Below, in pieces: positions 1 to 11,379 of a stretch of 64,000 nt of DNA. Both the position numbers and the translations under genes were made by a program. Below the pieces are notes generated by a model. It had not been told where the DNA came from and searched no databases. It worked only from the letters and a program-made list of their open reading frames with translations. Every line of letters begins with the position of its first letter. The first letter of the stretch is position 1. Source of the DNA: Paraphoma chrysanthemicola (taxonomy: Eukaryota > Ascomycota > Dothideomycetes > Pleosporales > Phaeosphaeriaceae); NCBI GenBank assembly GCA_020744225.1, contig JAGMWG010000004.1, positions 744,001-808,000 on the forward strand. Reading direction: 5' to 3'.

Positions 1-542
1 TCCGCTGTCTATGCATAGCCAGACATGCTTGGCAGCATGAGTATATCCACTCGTCCACGCGTTTTTGTACGACAGCTTGTGTGCACGGCACGAAGCGACC
101 TGTTATGTTCCGACATCGGCGATTTGCAGGGAGGGCTACAGGCGAGAAAGGCGGGATAGGGACGGTACGGGCTGCGAGCTAGAGGAGCGTGGAGCGATGC
201 GGAATGATGTGCGCCGGTGGATGTGACGAGGCTCATTGCTATCCCAATAACTACTGCTGTGTGGTGAGCTCAGGAGAACAAGCCTAAAGCATAGATTGTG
301 GTGGGAAGACGGCTGGTAATACGTTTAATATTGAGATACTGATACATGTTCCTAATCCGACAGAGATCGAAAGAAATGCCATGCCTGCCACAGCTCCGTG
401 GCGTTAAAGGGTATCCGAGAAAGAAAAACCAGCGAAACCGGCAGAAGGTTTTCGTTACATCGTTGCGTACGACTTTTAAATCTTAGCAATGTGGCTAGAA
501 ATTTCGAGTCGAAGATCGTCCCAGATTCGATGGCTTGTTTGG
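1..542. other. Intergenic, left edge
   Basis: No gene supported. Open frames here are short, overlap on both strands and lack recognisable domains. The right part should hold the 3' flank of the HET gene that ends at 543. Confidence 0.5.
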
Positions 543-2844
543 TCACACCACTGTGAAGTGCCGTTGCGGTGAATTGTCCAATTGTGTCATGTCCTGGTTC
601 TCGGGGAACCAGTGCGTAAACAGCGCCTCTGCATCTTCGCTCATCTCGTCGCTGCTGTCTTCGGGACTGCACTCGTATGCTTCGAAGCGTCCGACACGAC
701 GGTATGTGTTATTTTCGAACGGCTTGAGCACGAGGCCGATGATAGAGGATCGGAACGTCATGCTGACTAGTACGCAGATTAAAGTTTCGCCTTCTTGCAG
801 AGCGTCTTCACCACGTGGTGGTACGATGTCTGGCGTGAAATCGACAGCTATTCGGTTTTTCGCGAGAGTGTACGTCTGCTGTGATGAACTGGGTGAAGCA
901 TGGAAGACTACTTCCGTTGCCATGGCTGCCGAGAGGCTGAGCGGTTCGCCTTGGATTGGCGACCATGCCGAGGCGCGTTTACCCTTGGGGCCGAACGAGA
1001 CTCTACATGCTAAATCCATAGCGGAAGCATTGTCGAAGAAGATTGATGACCCTTCACAGGATGCCCATGACCAGCTTGGTATTGTTTGTCCTTCCATGGG
1101 TTTGGGCCGCCGACATCTTGTACTGTCGTTGGGATACCAGAGCAGACTAAGTGTGCTGAAAGTCCATTGTCCGGCAATGTAGCCAGATTGCATGGCGGGA
1201 AGTAATGCTTTCGCTATACCGGCAATCGCAATGAGGCGCTCGTCGTACGTCATATTTCGTGCGGTAAATTCGGTAATGATGTAGCTCCAAAGCTGTAGTG
1301 CATCTTCTCGTTTTCGCAGCAGATCAGGGGCCCCATTCGCTATACTTGTGCCAGCCAGTTGTGATGTCATGTTGTCTACTCTCCGATCGATGTGATTGCC
1401 ACTGCCATTAGCCATGGGTCGTTGATTGGCCTCGCTCACAACACGACCAAATTCTTGTTTGATAGAGTCCGTCGTTCTCGAATCGAATGTTGTGTCTTCT
1501 ATCCGTCCACACTCGCAGTTGTATCCTTCTCGGCATTCCAAAATCATCTCAGACCTTGTAAAGTGCAGCACGCGTGGTGATAGCAATCGCTCGGTGTATG
1601 CCCATGCGCGCTTGAGTAATGGTGTATGCAGATTCGCCTCGTCAGACATGTTGAATGGCAATTCCCATTCATTCATGTGCGAACCTTCGTCGAAAGGTGC
1701 CTTGAAGCTATAGTGACTTGGCTGTTCCCTCACGTAAACTTTGGAGACGTGGCCTTTATTGTCAGTAGCTTGAATCTTGTAAGGTTGAGCCTTCGTCGGG
1801 AATAATGGCTGGGTGCTGCTGTCGATTGCTGACGTTGCGGCGATGGTTATGAAGGCATTCCCGAATATCTCGTCCATCCTGACCGACTCCTCCAACTTTG
1901 CTTGCTCGTCATCCTGTATGAGACACAGTGCGTCGATCCACAAGTATCGAATACCCAGCGCTCGTGTGAGTACCACAGCTTCTTGAAACGTTTTTGGCAG
2001 TGAAGACCACAAAATACCCTTCGAATGTGACTTCAAATTATCCCTCGTCGTCTTGAGCCCTTTCCCAATGCCCCACACATGGGACAGAGCGACATATTCG
2101 CCGTGCTCGTATCGCTGCTCGTCTTCGTTCCATTCCGATTCGTGCAGAACAACACTCTTGGAATCAGGACCGAGAAGCAGATCTAGTACTCTTTTGGGTA
2201 ATGTGGTCGGCTTCGAATGCCGACATCTTGTATGGCTTGATAGACAGTTTTTGATCATACCACGCGCCGTAGACAGGCCGGCATCCTGTAACGGGTTATC
2301 TGATATGGGTCTTCCGCGCCCAATGGCCGAAAAACTTGACTGTTGCCCTGCGTACGTCAGCACGCGTGTCTCTGCTGGCTTGCGAAACTCTTCATTTTGC
2401 AGCTCAGTCGATGATAGGGAGCCCAGTCAATGATGACAGCCGATGTGAGAAATTCTGTTCACCTTCATCTGTAAAGAACTCGAGCTTGAGGTCCGGGTAG
2501 CCAGCATGCTCGTGTTCGTTGTCTTGGCATTCGTCGTGGTGCGCGTCCTCCTCCTTCCATCGGATCTCGACGGAGAGGTGATCTTGAAAATTCCGTCCTG
2601 GTTTGGACGAAAAGCTTTCGGCTTTTACTCGAATTTTGTCCTCTCTGACACCTGAAAACCGTTCGTGATGGAGCAGAACACCGTTGAGGAGTAACGCGCA
2701 AGCCCGGCAGTTGCCTCCGCTGGCCCTAAGGCTTGGCAATGATGCATTCACCCATTGAACCGTGTCGTTATCCGTCTCTTGAGGGGCTTCAAGAGCCTTC
2801 AGATGCTTTTGTAAGCCTTGACACGTCCCGCAAACAGACACCAT
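543..2844 (-). CDS. HET-domain protein (heterokaryon incompatibility type), 2 exons
   Basis: Predicted 742-residue protein. Exons are 2844-2463 and 2389-543; a 73-nt GTGAAC...AAG intron joins them in phase and removes the stop that closes the first reading frame. The HET domain starts near residue 226 with YVALSHVWG and continues with LPKTFQEA, IRYLWIDALCLIQDD and a GNAFITIAA stretch, the usual motif order. The region before it contains CxxC-type cysteines (GTCQG, CRAC) and no known domain. HET proteins act in non-self recognition and programmed cell death after hyphal fusion; this role is inferred from the family and no partner gene lies next door. The acceptor could be one of several nearby AGs. 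The start is the first ATG (MVSVCGTC). Confidence 0.85.
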
Positions 2845-4886
2845 TGCGCCAAATGATGAAGGAAAAAGAATGTGACGGGTGCGAGCTGGAGGTCGCGCGC
2901 GAGTCGTGGAGGGGTAGATTGATTGTTCGGCGCGAACGTGTCCAACGTCACAGCGGGGCAAGGCGACAAGGAGGATTTTGTACAATCGCCGTCCAGAAAG
3001 CAAGTAGTGTCACTCACCTGCGTGAACGGATGCCCCCTTTAATCAGCCGTCAATTAGCACAATAGAGCCGAATAACGCAAGCAACGGCGGTAGCAGCTGA
3101 CAACCGCCTGCTTCCAGACCTCGCAGAGCAGCCTATGAGAAAAGCGCAACCTGCCTCTCCACATACCTTCCCTAACCGATCAAGCAGTACGCCTCCCGCA
3201 CTGTGGAGACGTAGCGCACGCTGAGAAGTCGAGGTGCGTCACACAGGGCGACCAGGCAGCCCTTGGTGTGCGGGCGAGCCGCACCTCTAAACCGAGCGGA
3301 AAATGCCCGACACACTCATCACGATTCCCTGCGTCCTCGCAATTTAGGGTCCAGGGCGCTTCTAAGCAGGGTTATGCACGCTGACGTCTGACGAGACACT
3401 TGCGCGTGCCAGATCTTGCTCTTTATTGTTGGAGTGATCTTAGCCTTGCTCCTCTGGGCCCATACACATCGTTCATCTCCCGCAGCATCGACTAGGCTAT
3501 GGAACGAATGTAGCCCACCTTAAAGTCGTGATTCGCAGGCGCAGTTGTGTGCTTCACAACCTGAAACAAATTCCTTTTCGTGGCGACGGTCCGACTCGGG
3601 CTGCGCCATTCGCTTCTAGACTGCGACTGACGACAGCCATCATCCCTAGGCAGGCGTCCGTCCCCTGCTACGGGAAATTGTGGGGAGCCATAGTAACGCG
3701 ACCATGTACAGCTTCTCGACCACGAGGTTCACTTATTGATTCGAGGCCACTCAGCGCAACGCAGCATGATTTCCGTCGCAAGCTGTCGATTCGTGCCCCA
3801 GATGATGATGGCCCGACTCGCCTAACAATTCCCTTTCCGACAACCGACTGAATGCACGGGAAATTTCGTGACTTGCGTCTGACCCAGCTTACCAGACCCA
3901 AGGTTCCACACCTCGTGGCCATGTGTGCTTAATGCCTGTACATGCAGAAGCCAAAATCAGCATGTCAGACCGGTTCACCGGTGCCTGCCAACCAAAGGTC
4001 CACGTCTCTAGGAAGCGTGGTCACACAAGAGGTGTCCAACATCAGCCTGGTCCCTTCCAACGTCACCTTTGGTGACCGCAGTACGCCGTATGTTCTCTCG
4101 GCCTTATCAGGAGATTCCTGTGTCAGGCAGGGGCAAATGGACACCAGCAGATGAATGTCCCTGCTTTTTCTATCATTTCAAGTCTTCATGCAGCTGGGCC
4201 TTGCGATTCATCATCTGCCTGGTCTACTGCGGCTGATGCCCGTATTCGGATGCATTTGGTCAAGATATTGGGTCGTCAATACTGACAAGCGAAAGTTTGC
4301 CTCAATCAATGCGTGCGGCCTAGCGTTTCATTGAATGGCTGCTTATGAGTTTCTACTAGACGGTTTAGGTTTTCTGGCTACTCTATGTCAAATCTAAGAG
4401 TCGGTGAGCCAGATTTGGAGATTGAATGTGCTGTACACAGTGGAGGCGATGGATTACAAGATGAAAGCAGAACAAATCCTCGCAATCCCGCAATCCCGCA
4501 AATCATACATGTTGCCAGTGACACATAGCTTTCGTGCCAGTACCTGATATCATTAGACGTCACGTACCTATATGAAGTGGCAGGTAACTAGGTTAAAAGT
4601 TCGGCCATCACTGCAGACAATTTCCAGGGCCTCGGGCCGGTGCCAACGACGATCTTATGCCTCATGTACAGTAGATCGCATACCAGGCCCCAGCTTATCC
4701 AGCAAGATGGTTAGATAGGAGTACAGGTGCGCATGAGCTGCGAAAAGCTGGAGCACGTGACCTTGCTGTGGGTCAGACCTCTTGGAGGTGGAGGAGCTTA
4801 GCTGAGCGAAGCGCCCCACTCTACCCCCACAATCACCAAACGCCGCCAAAGTCCAAGGCGCCAAACGCAAGGCCACCAACAACACG
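2845..4886. other. Long intergenic region between divergent HET gene and UBA4
   Basis: About 2 kb with only short overlapping frames and no domain. It must hold the promoters of the HET gene (left, minus strand) and UBA4 (right, plus strand). I see no repeat or RNA gene. Confidence 0.5.
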
Positions 4887-6615
4887 ATGTCTACGGCCAT
4901 AGATGCTCTTCGCAAGCAGATTGCAAGCTGCGAACAGACCCTCACAGATTTGCGACAACAGTTGGTTGAGGCTGAACATGCTCAGAGCCAGCAAGAGCAG
5001 GTTTTGCGGCAAAAGCCGCCACTCTCGGTCTCGGATGACCCCTTAGATCATGACATGAACTTTGGAATTCCGGACAGTTTTCGTTCGGAAGTGTTTGCAA
5101 TTCTAGAGCAAGAACATGCTGCCCACGAGGCTGCAAAGAGTGATGCGGTTGAGGGACGATGGCCACTGCAAAAAAACGAATACCAAAGATATGGACGCCA
5201 GCTGATAATGCCAGAAATTGGATTGCAGGGTGAATGTTCTCGTACGCTCGGAGCTTTAGTTAAGTAGCTAACAACCCGGCTTCAGGTCAACTCCGTCTGA
5301 AGAAGGCTAAAATCCTCATTGTGGGCGTCGGAGGATTAGGTTGCCCTGCTGCGTCATATTTGGTCGGAGCTGGAGTTGGAACTGTGGGTTTGGTTGATGG
5401 CGATGTGGTCGAAGAGTCAAACTTGCATCGGCAAATTCTTCACTCATCTGCAAGAGTTGGAATGACCAAGGTCGAGAGTGCCATGATTGCTCTTTCTTCG
5501 TAAGTGTCCCGCTGATATCGTACACATTCTCGCGTATGTCATACTAAGATCGTCTCCAAAGGCTCAATCCAAATGTGCGACTTGTTCCGCACATCGCACG
5601 ACTCACTCCAGACACTACTGTGTCCACATTCAGGGAATACGACGTTGTTCTGGACTGCACAGATACGCCTGCATCACGTTATCTGATCTCGGACGCGTGC
5701 GTGTTGTTAGGCAAGCCTCTGATTTCAGCATCAGCGCTGCGCATCGACGGACAGCTCATGGTCCTCAACAACCCGCCATTGCCTCGAGGAGACGCCAATG
5801 GTGGACCTTGTTATCGATGCGTATTTCCGAAGCCTCCGCCGCCTGAGTCTGTCGTATCATGTGGTGATGGCGGAATACTAGGACCTGTAGTAGGCGTCAT
5901 GGGCGTTTTGCAAGCGTTGGAGGCAATCAAACTTCTGACACAACAGCCCCAGTCGTCATCGACGACAGCAGCAGATCCACCAAGCTTGCTTATCTTCTCG
6001 GCTTACTCCAGCCCCATGTTCCGAAGCATTCGACTTCGCTCACGAAAGCCAAAATGCGCTGCGTGTTCTGCGCAGTCAACCATATCAGCACAAGCACTCG
6101 AATCTGGAAGCTTAGACTATGTCCAATTCTGTGGCAGTGTTGATCCAATCAATGCCCTCACGCCTCGAGAACGCATCTCAGCCGAGAACTACGCCAAGCT
6201 GCGATCCGGCATCAATCCATTCACCGGTACGGTGTCCAGTAAGGACAATCACATCCTCATTGACACGCGGGAAAAGGTACAGTTCGAGCTTTGTCACATC
6301 GATGGCTCCGTCAACATACCATTTTCGACAATATCAGCAACACCGAAGCCCACTCTTGGCCTCAACTTACCAAGCCCTGGGTCAGATAGTCAAGACTGGG
6401 ACATGGACATGGGGCAGCCTAATTGGGTTACAGCTCTTAAACAGTCCGAGAAACCAGTCTTCGTTGTCTGTCGTCTGGGCAACGATTCCCAGCTTTCGGT
6501 CAGGAAAATGAAGGAGCTTGGCTTGGATTTTGGAGGGAGGAGATTTATCGGAGATATTCGAGGTGGTTTGCAGGCGTGGAGAAAGACTGTGGACAAAGAA
6601 TTCCCAGAGTACTAG
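4887..6615 (+). CDS. UBA4: Adenylyltransferase and sulfurtransferase Uba4/MOCS3, 3 exons
   Basis: Exons 4887-5229, 5286-5499 and 5562-6615 give 536 residues, the normal size for the family. It activates the ubiquitin-like sulfur carrier Urm1 (and MoaD-type carriers) by adenylation and then thiolates it, for tRNA wobble-uridine thiolation, urmylation and molybdopterin synthesis in the cytosol. Visible features: a short N-terminal coiled coil, the E1/ThiF nucleotide-binding loop GVGGLGCPAASY at about 128-139, zinc pairs CYRC (269-272) and CAAC (351-354), the adenylyltransferase cysteine in VVSCGDGG (C286), and a C-terminal rhodanese domain with its loop cysteine in VVCRLGNDS (C489). All key residues are present. 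Both introns have good GT-AG ends and close in phase. Confidence 0.95.
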
Positions 6616-7149
6616 TTTGTTCCAGCTGATCTTCCGCAAAGAGCTGAGCCTTCCTATATTCTTGAATGGGGGCTGGCCACTAGTGTCTTGACTCTCACTT
6701 CAAGATTGCGAGACCATTATTATATTGGCGATGAAGTCATGTTTTGTCCTGGCTTTATGTTTTGGCGGTGAAAGGTATGGCTGATGTAGCCTTGTACTTC
6801 ACGGCGTGAACGGAGTTTCCACGTCTTCACCTACATACCAATCGCCGTTAATGGAACGCAAAATCTACTAAAGCACCAGCGATCTCTACTCACATTGCGC
6901 ATGCGGTAGCTAAAAGGTCTTCAATGCAACATAGAGTGCGCGCTGTAACCTTTCATTCACACAACGGCATTCAGAAGTGTCTCACTAGAGATGTTCAGGT
7001 GCAGTACTGCCAGGCAAAAAGTTTCCGCTTTATATTATCTGCAGGCTCCAGTATTCATGTCTACCACTCTCAATGGAAAGCTTATGTACAGGCAATCTTG
7101 AGGCGGTGTCATGCGCAAGAATGAAAATTTCATGACAATGGATAACACT
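6616..7149. other. Convergent 3' intergenic region
   Basis: Lies between the 3' ends of UBA4 (+) and the hydrolase gene (-). No gene or structured element seen beyond presumed 3' UTRs. Confidence 0.5.
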
Positions 7150-8010
7150 TCAAATACTATTCTTGAGGATAGCGCCCTCCACATCGCGCTTGCTCGTTCC
7201 TTGAGCTTCCTTCGCTTGGTCGCTCTGCAGCTGTCCCTTGGCCACCTTGATCACCGTGTCTGCAACCGCCTCTACCGCTGTGAAGTTGGCACAATGACCA
7301 GTCTCGATTGTTGTAGTCTGGACGCGAACGCCTTGCTCTTCCACCTCCTGTACAAACCACTTCTGATACTCAAATGGCACAGTCATGTCTTTCGTAGTAT
7401 GAATGTACGTAACCGGTATGTCGCGCCACGCAGCAGATGGCGTGGAAAGAGGCTGGTACATCGCTTGCCCATTCCAGCGACCAAAAGTAGCTAGATACTC
7501 GTCCACCTCGACATCTGACAGGTCGGTCTCGCCAACCAGAAAGGCTTTAGGATCGCGGCTGACGCATGTCATGTCGTCGGCGAAGTCGAATGCTAGTGGC
7601 ATGAGGTGTTCATGGTTGAAATGCTTCACACCGTCAATCATAGCTTTGCCCTCCTCCGCGACATGTGCTGCGAGATAGATGAGACTCGTGACCCCTCCTT
7701 GTAGTCCTTGTCCCTTCCTCTGATTGACCCCCAATCCATGCAAAGCATTGGTGCCAATCTGGCCGCCGTAGGAGTGCATCAGAACGACAATCTCATGCCC
7801 ATCATCAACGAGGCTCTTCGCAACGGAGCGAATATGGTCTGTGTCGCTGTCCAAGTCTGCATTTGGCGGCCTTGATCCACTCATCGAAGGTAGAGAGGGA
7901 ACGCGCACGTCGTAGCCGGCGACGTTCAGGATATGGGTAAGCTTATCGTAGCTTTGCGGGGTGTGCCAGCCACCTGGGATGAGAAGTACAACGGGAGTGC
8001 TGTCAGACAT
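7150..8010 (-). CDS. Alpha/beta hydrolase
   Basis: Intronless 286-residue protein of the alpha/beta hydrolase fold (EstA-like branch common in fungi). The N-terminus has the oxyanion-hole pattern VVLLIPGGWHTP, the nucleophile elbow is HSYGG, an acid candidate sits in TTKDMTVPF, and the catalytic histidine is probably the one in ETGHCAN. The complete triad suggests an active hydrolase; the substrate cannot be told. No signal peptide, so probably cytosolic. It starts at the first ATG and has no obvious pathway neighbours. Confidence 0.88.
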   Translation of the reverse strand: MSDSTPVVLLIPGGWHTPQSYDKLTHILNVAGYDVRVPSLPSMSGSRPPNADLDSDTDHIRSVAKSLVDDGHEIVVLMHSYGGQIGTNALHGLGVNQRKGQGLQGGVTSLIYLAAHVAEEGKAMIDGVKHFNHEHLMPLAFDFADDMTCVSRDPKAFLVGETDLSDVEVDEYLATFGRWNGQAMYQPLSTPSAAWRDIPVTYIHTTKDMTVPFEYQKWFVQEVEEQGVRVQTTTIETGHCANFTAVEAVADTVIKVAKGQLQSDQAKEAQGTSKRDVEGAILKNSI

Positions 8011-8512
8011 AACTCAGACTAGAGAAATATGGATCAGGGGTACAGCGTATCGCAGGAGACTTGATAGAATCGTGACAGCGAGGTATCCATCTTCTACATG
8101 CTGTGGGCATAGAAGCGCGAGTTGTGCTGGGTCCTTGCCGATAAGGCGTCCATCAGCATTGAGCGCAAAAACATGACCCGCATCAGCTTGGCCATATTGA
8201 TACCCCAAGGGCCCAAGGGGAACTTGGCAAGCATCCCGGCGCTCGAAGCCTGCTTTTATATGAATGAAACCGGTGTGCGCTCGCGTCCTTGCGTGGGCCG
8301 AGGATGACCTAGGGTGCTCTATTGAGACGAAAAACTTGAAGTCTGTGCTCGTTGCGTCGGGTTCAGATACAGTTGTGTCGGCCTCTAGCCACTATGTATC
8401 TTCATTGTGGAAAGTTCGCGAATGCGTTACTCTCAGTGCAGCTCAAAAGACCTGGGGCTTGGAATGATAAGTGTTAGATGTCAAGTGGAAACCAACCATA
8501 TGACTTTCAGCA
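8011..8512. other. Intergenic, hydrolase promoter side
   Basis: Tandem minus-strand arrangement: 5' flank of the hydrolase and 3' flank of the ZZ-finger gene. No additional gene supported. Confidence 0.5.
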
Positions 8513-10354
8513 TCAACTCGGCCTTGCTCCACCACCTCCAGCTCCATCTCCACCATGCTTTCCAGGTACCGCAAGCGCAGACCCAGCTCCTACCAAACCT
8601 CCCAAAGCGCTCGCAGTACGAGTTGATGCTTCCATTTTACTCTTAGCCTTCACCATTGTTCCCATCTTCTCGTGCGCAGTGCTCTTCTTGTCACAATCGC
8701 TCGCTCGCCAATAACTCATGATACCCAAATCCTGCTTTCTCGCCGCCTCCTCACTCGCTTTGAAGCCAATGGGATTCTTCATTCGCTCATCGCGTAGAGT
8801 TTGGCGTTCCCAATCTTTTATTATCTGTAGCGTCGCTACCACGAGCGTAGGATCGACGGCTGGTGAGCGAATGTAGAGGGCCTCGTCGGGAAGGCAGACC
8901 AGTGACAAAACACAGGACTGTTGCATCTCTGCACCAAAGCCGCCGGACAGAATGAGCTGACGACAATTCTCACAAACGTCGTGGTGGTGACACGTCTTGC
9001 ACTTCCACCTCAAGCCATTGATTGGAGTCGACTGGCATCCATCGCATTTCGCGCCGGTATGAGTCTCATTCTGATCCACATACCCGTCCCAGAAAGTGTG
9101 GTCTGCCACTATCTCACCATACAGCGGGTCGAGATTCTGCCCAACTGCGCCGAAGAGTGCGTGTCGTACTGTGTCGTATCGCGAACCGTTTACCGAGCTG
9201 ACCTTCGCGCTGCTCACCCAAAGGTAGGACCGTCCGTCAGGTCCGATGAAGCGAAGGGAGTCGTAATTCAGCGCATGCACATAAGTAGTAAGTACTGCTT
9301 TCTTTTTCCCATGGCCTAGAACTTCCGATTTCCGCATGCCGCTGTTTAAGTCGAGACGCAAATCATAAGTCCATACTGAGTCTTTGTTCTTGGAGGCTTT
9401 TTTTGGGTCCGCATTTGATTCAGGGCCAGTCATTGCCCATTGGAACCTGGGGTCGCGAAAGCTTCCGCCTTTGGCTGTGAACGTGAATGTGTATGATGGC
9501 GCTGCAGGATTGTATGCGTGCTCCGTAGGTCTAATAGTCCTCCAGGTCAGGGTGTCTTGCTGAGACAACCAGTCTGAGTTGGGCGCAGTTTTACTCTCTC
9601 CACATGCATAGAATGTTGCGAGCACCGGAGGCAGGCTCCACGTTGGGGGATATGGTACTTGTCGGTAGTCTTCTAGATACGCTGACATAGCTCTCGAGTC
9701 AGATATCACAATTGACGGAGGGCTCGTATGCTGCTGTTCTGATTCCACTGGAATTGGAAAGTTCTCAGCAGGGTCTCCCACGTAGGACACAGATCGTGAT
9801 TGTGGAACTACTTCAGGCAGAGAACTCGCGCCCATTCCGAACGAGCTCGGACTCCATGGCGTACTATTCGACGATTCCGTTGTCGAACGGGGCCGTAATG
9901 ACTCATTCGTCGAGAGTGGTTGTAATGATAGTGATGAGACTTGATGAAGAAGTGGCGTATGGGCCTGCGGGCTGGGAGCTACCATACTAACTGGTCGTTG
10001 CATTTGGCTGACATTGCTGCTCGACCTCCTTCTGACTTCCTCGACTTCCAAGTTTTGAAGTCTGTGGGCAAGCAGCTCGTCGTCCTTAAGCTGTTCATTA
10101 GGGGTCGTGGTCGGAGGTGCTGGTGGTAAGGGCGCTGGCAATTCGGCAATTATTGGTGCTGGTGTTGTGTTGCCATAATGAGGTTGTATGTAGGGCACTG
10201 GCTGAGCTGGGTAAGGCACGAAGTATGGTTGGCTTTGTGGGTAGACCTGTGAATAGCGGTGTGTCTGTGGAGTTGGAGTGTACGGCTGCTTGTAGTTCTG
10301 ATTGATCCACCCGGGATACGCGGGCGGAATTTGGTTTGGGTTTGGCGATGACAT
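8513..10354 (-). CDS. ZZ-type zinc finger protein
   Basis: Intronless, 613 residues. Residues 1 to about 230 are rich in Pro, Gln, Ser and Tyr and probably disordered. A folded central region (about 235-430) has alternating hydrophobic strands with YTFTFTAKGG, FRDPRFQWAM and YLWVSSAKV; it vaguely recalls a tubby/LURP-like beta-barrel, which is a guess. A ZZ zinc finger follows at about 434-466 with CDGC, CKTC and CENC cysteine pairs. The C-terminus has a charged helix and ends in a Gly-rich tail. ZZ fingers bind proteins or N-termini; the role here is unknown. Confidence 0.85.
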   Translation of the reverse strand: MSSPNPNQIPPAYPGWINQNYKQPYTPTPQTHRYSQVYPQSQPYFVPYPAQPVPYIQPHYGNTTPAPIIAELPAPLPPAPPTTTPNEQLKDDELLAHRLQNLEVEEVRRRSSSNVSQMQRPVSMVAPSPQAHTPLLHQVSSLSLQPLSTNESLRPRSTTESSNSTPWSPSSFGMGASSLPEVVPQSRSVSYVGDPAENFPIPVESEQQHTSPPSIVISDSRAMSAYLEDYRQVPYPPTWSLPPVLATFYACGESKTAPNSDWLSQQDTLTWRTIRPTEHAYNPAAPSYTFTFTAKGGSFRDPRFQWAMTGPESNADPKKASKNKDSVWTYDLRLDLNSGMRKSEVLGHGKKKAVLTTYVHALNYDSLRFIGPDGRSYLWVSSAKVSSVNGSRYDTVRHALFGAVGQNLDPLYGEIVADHTFWDGYVDQNETHTGAKCDGCQSTPINGLRWKCKTCHHHDVCENCRQLILSGGFGAEMQQSCVLSLVCLPDEALYIRSPAVDPTLVVATLQIIKDWERQTLRDERMKNPIGFKASEEAARKQDLGIMSYWRASDCDKKSTAHEKMGTMVKAKSKMEASTRTASALGGLVGAGSALAVPGKHGGDGAGGGGARPS

Positions 10355-11379
10355 GGCCCTTTCCTCGTTTGTTCATATGAGATGCGAAGTTCTTCCAGCT
10401 GGCCGGCGGGTTTCGTACCAATTTTCCAGCATGCGCCTGTGTTGACGCCTGAAACGCTGTGGCTTGACTTGCTACAAGGCAGCACGCAGGGAAGGTCGGT
10501 GACCGAACAGGGAAACGGGTGTCGCGATACTCCAGGATTTGGGACAGTTTACATATTTGACTGACGGCGGCGGCTGCAAGGCTGGGTGATGGCCTGTTGC
10601 GATGGAGTGACGACGATTGAGGCGTGGTTGCTGTGATTCGCGGATGGGGCTGGACGCCTCACTGATCGCCCGCGACGGCTGATGTCATTGGGCGTAGTTT
10701 TTAGGTTGCATCTAATCTTGTCGTCCAATTATGAAGTTCGGAATATCATTCGCAACATTTCGGTATTTTGATGCGCATCGAGCGTTCACTCCCGTGCACC
10801 TGGTGATGCTGGTGCTTCCCTGGAGAGGTCGAATGCAGCATCCCGAAGAAGACAGTCATAGAACCCAGGTAGTGATGACTTGCTCGCTCCAGAGCAAGCG
10901 ACACTATAGCCTTCGTAACATTCCATAAATTGGGAATTCTGGGCTCCGAACAGGCAATTAAGAGGCTCGCATCATAGCTCCCAATGCTCGTAGGCTTCAT
11001 TGATATTTTCCGCCGGAGTGCTAGGTGATGGGTAACCCTAAACAGCGTCGCTGTGTCTGGTAAATGGCTGCGCTTGCGAGCTCACGGACTCAAATCTACA
11101 TAAACTGTTGCCATCAGTTCCAGTCGCGCATTTGCGTGTCAACAGAGAGAGTGGTGCGATGCTTTGGTTTCCGGCAACCGCTGACCAATCGGGCCTTCGG
11201 TTTGGAGACCGGCTTTGACCAACACGGAAGTAGCCTTTCCATTCTGACTCCTCAAACAACTTTGCCAGAATCGATCTCCTCTCTAGCAACACCAGAATCG
11301 CTACATAAATCCTTACAGGAATGCAACCATAACGGAGCTAGAGTGAGCCCTCTTGGCGGCTGCTCATTGTCTTCACATT
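10355..11379. other. Divergent promoter region, ZZ-finger gene / Zn2Cys6 regulator
   Basis: About 1 kb between two divergent start codons. Only short, mutually overlapping frames are present and no coding gene is supported. Confidence 0.55.
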
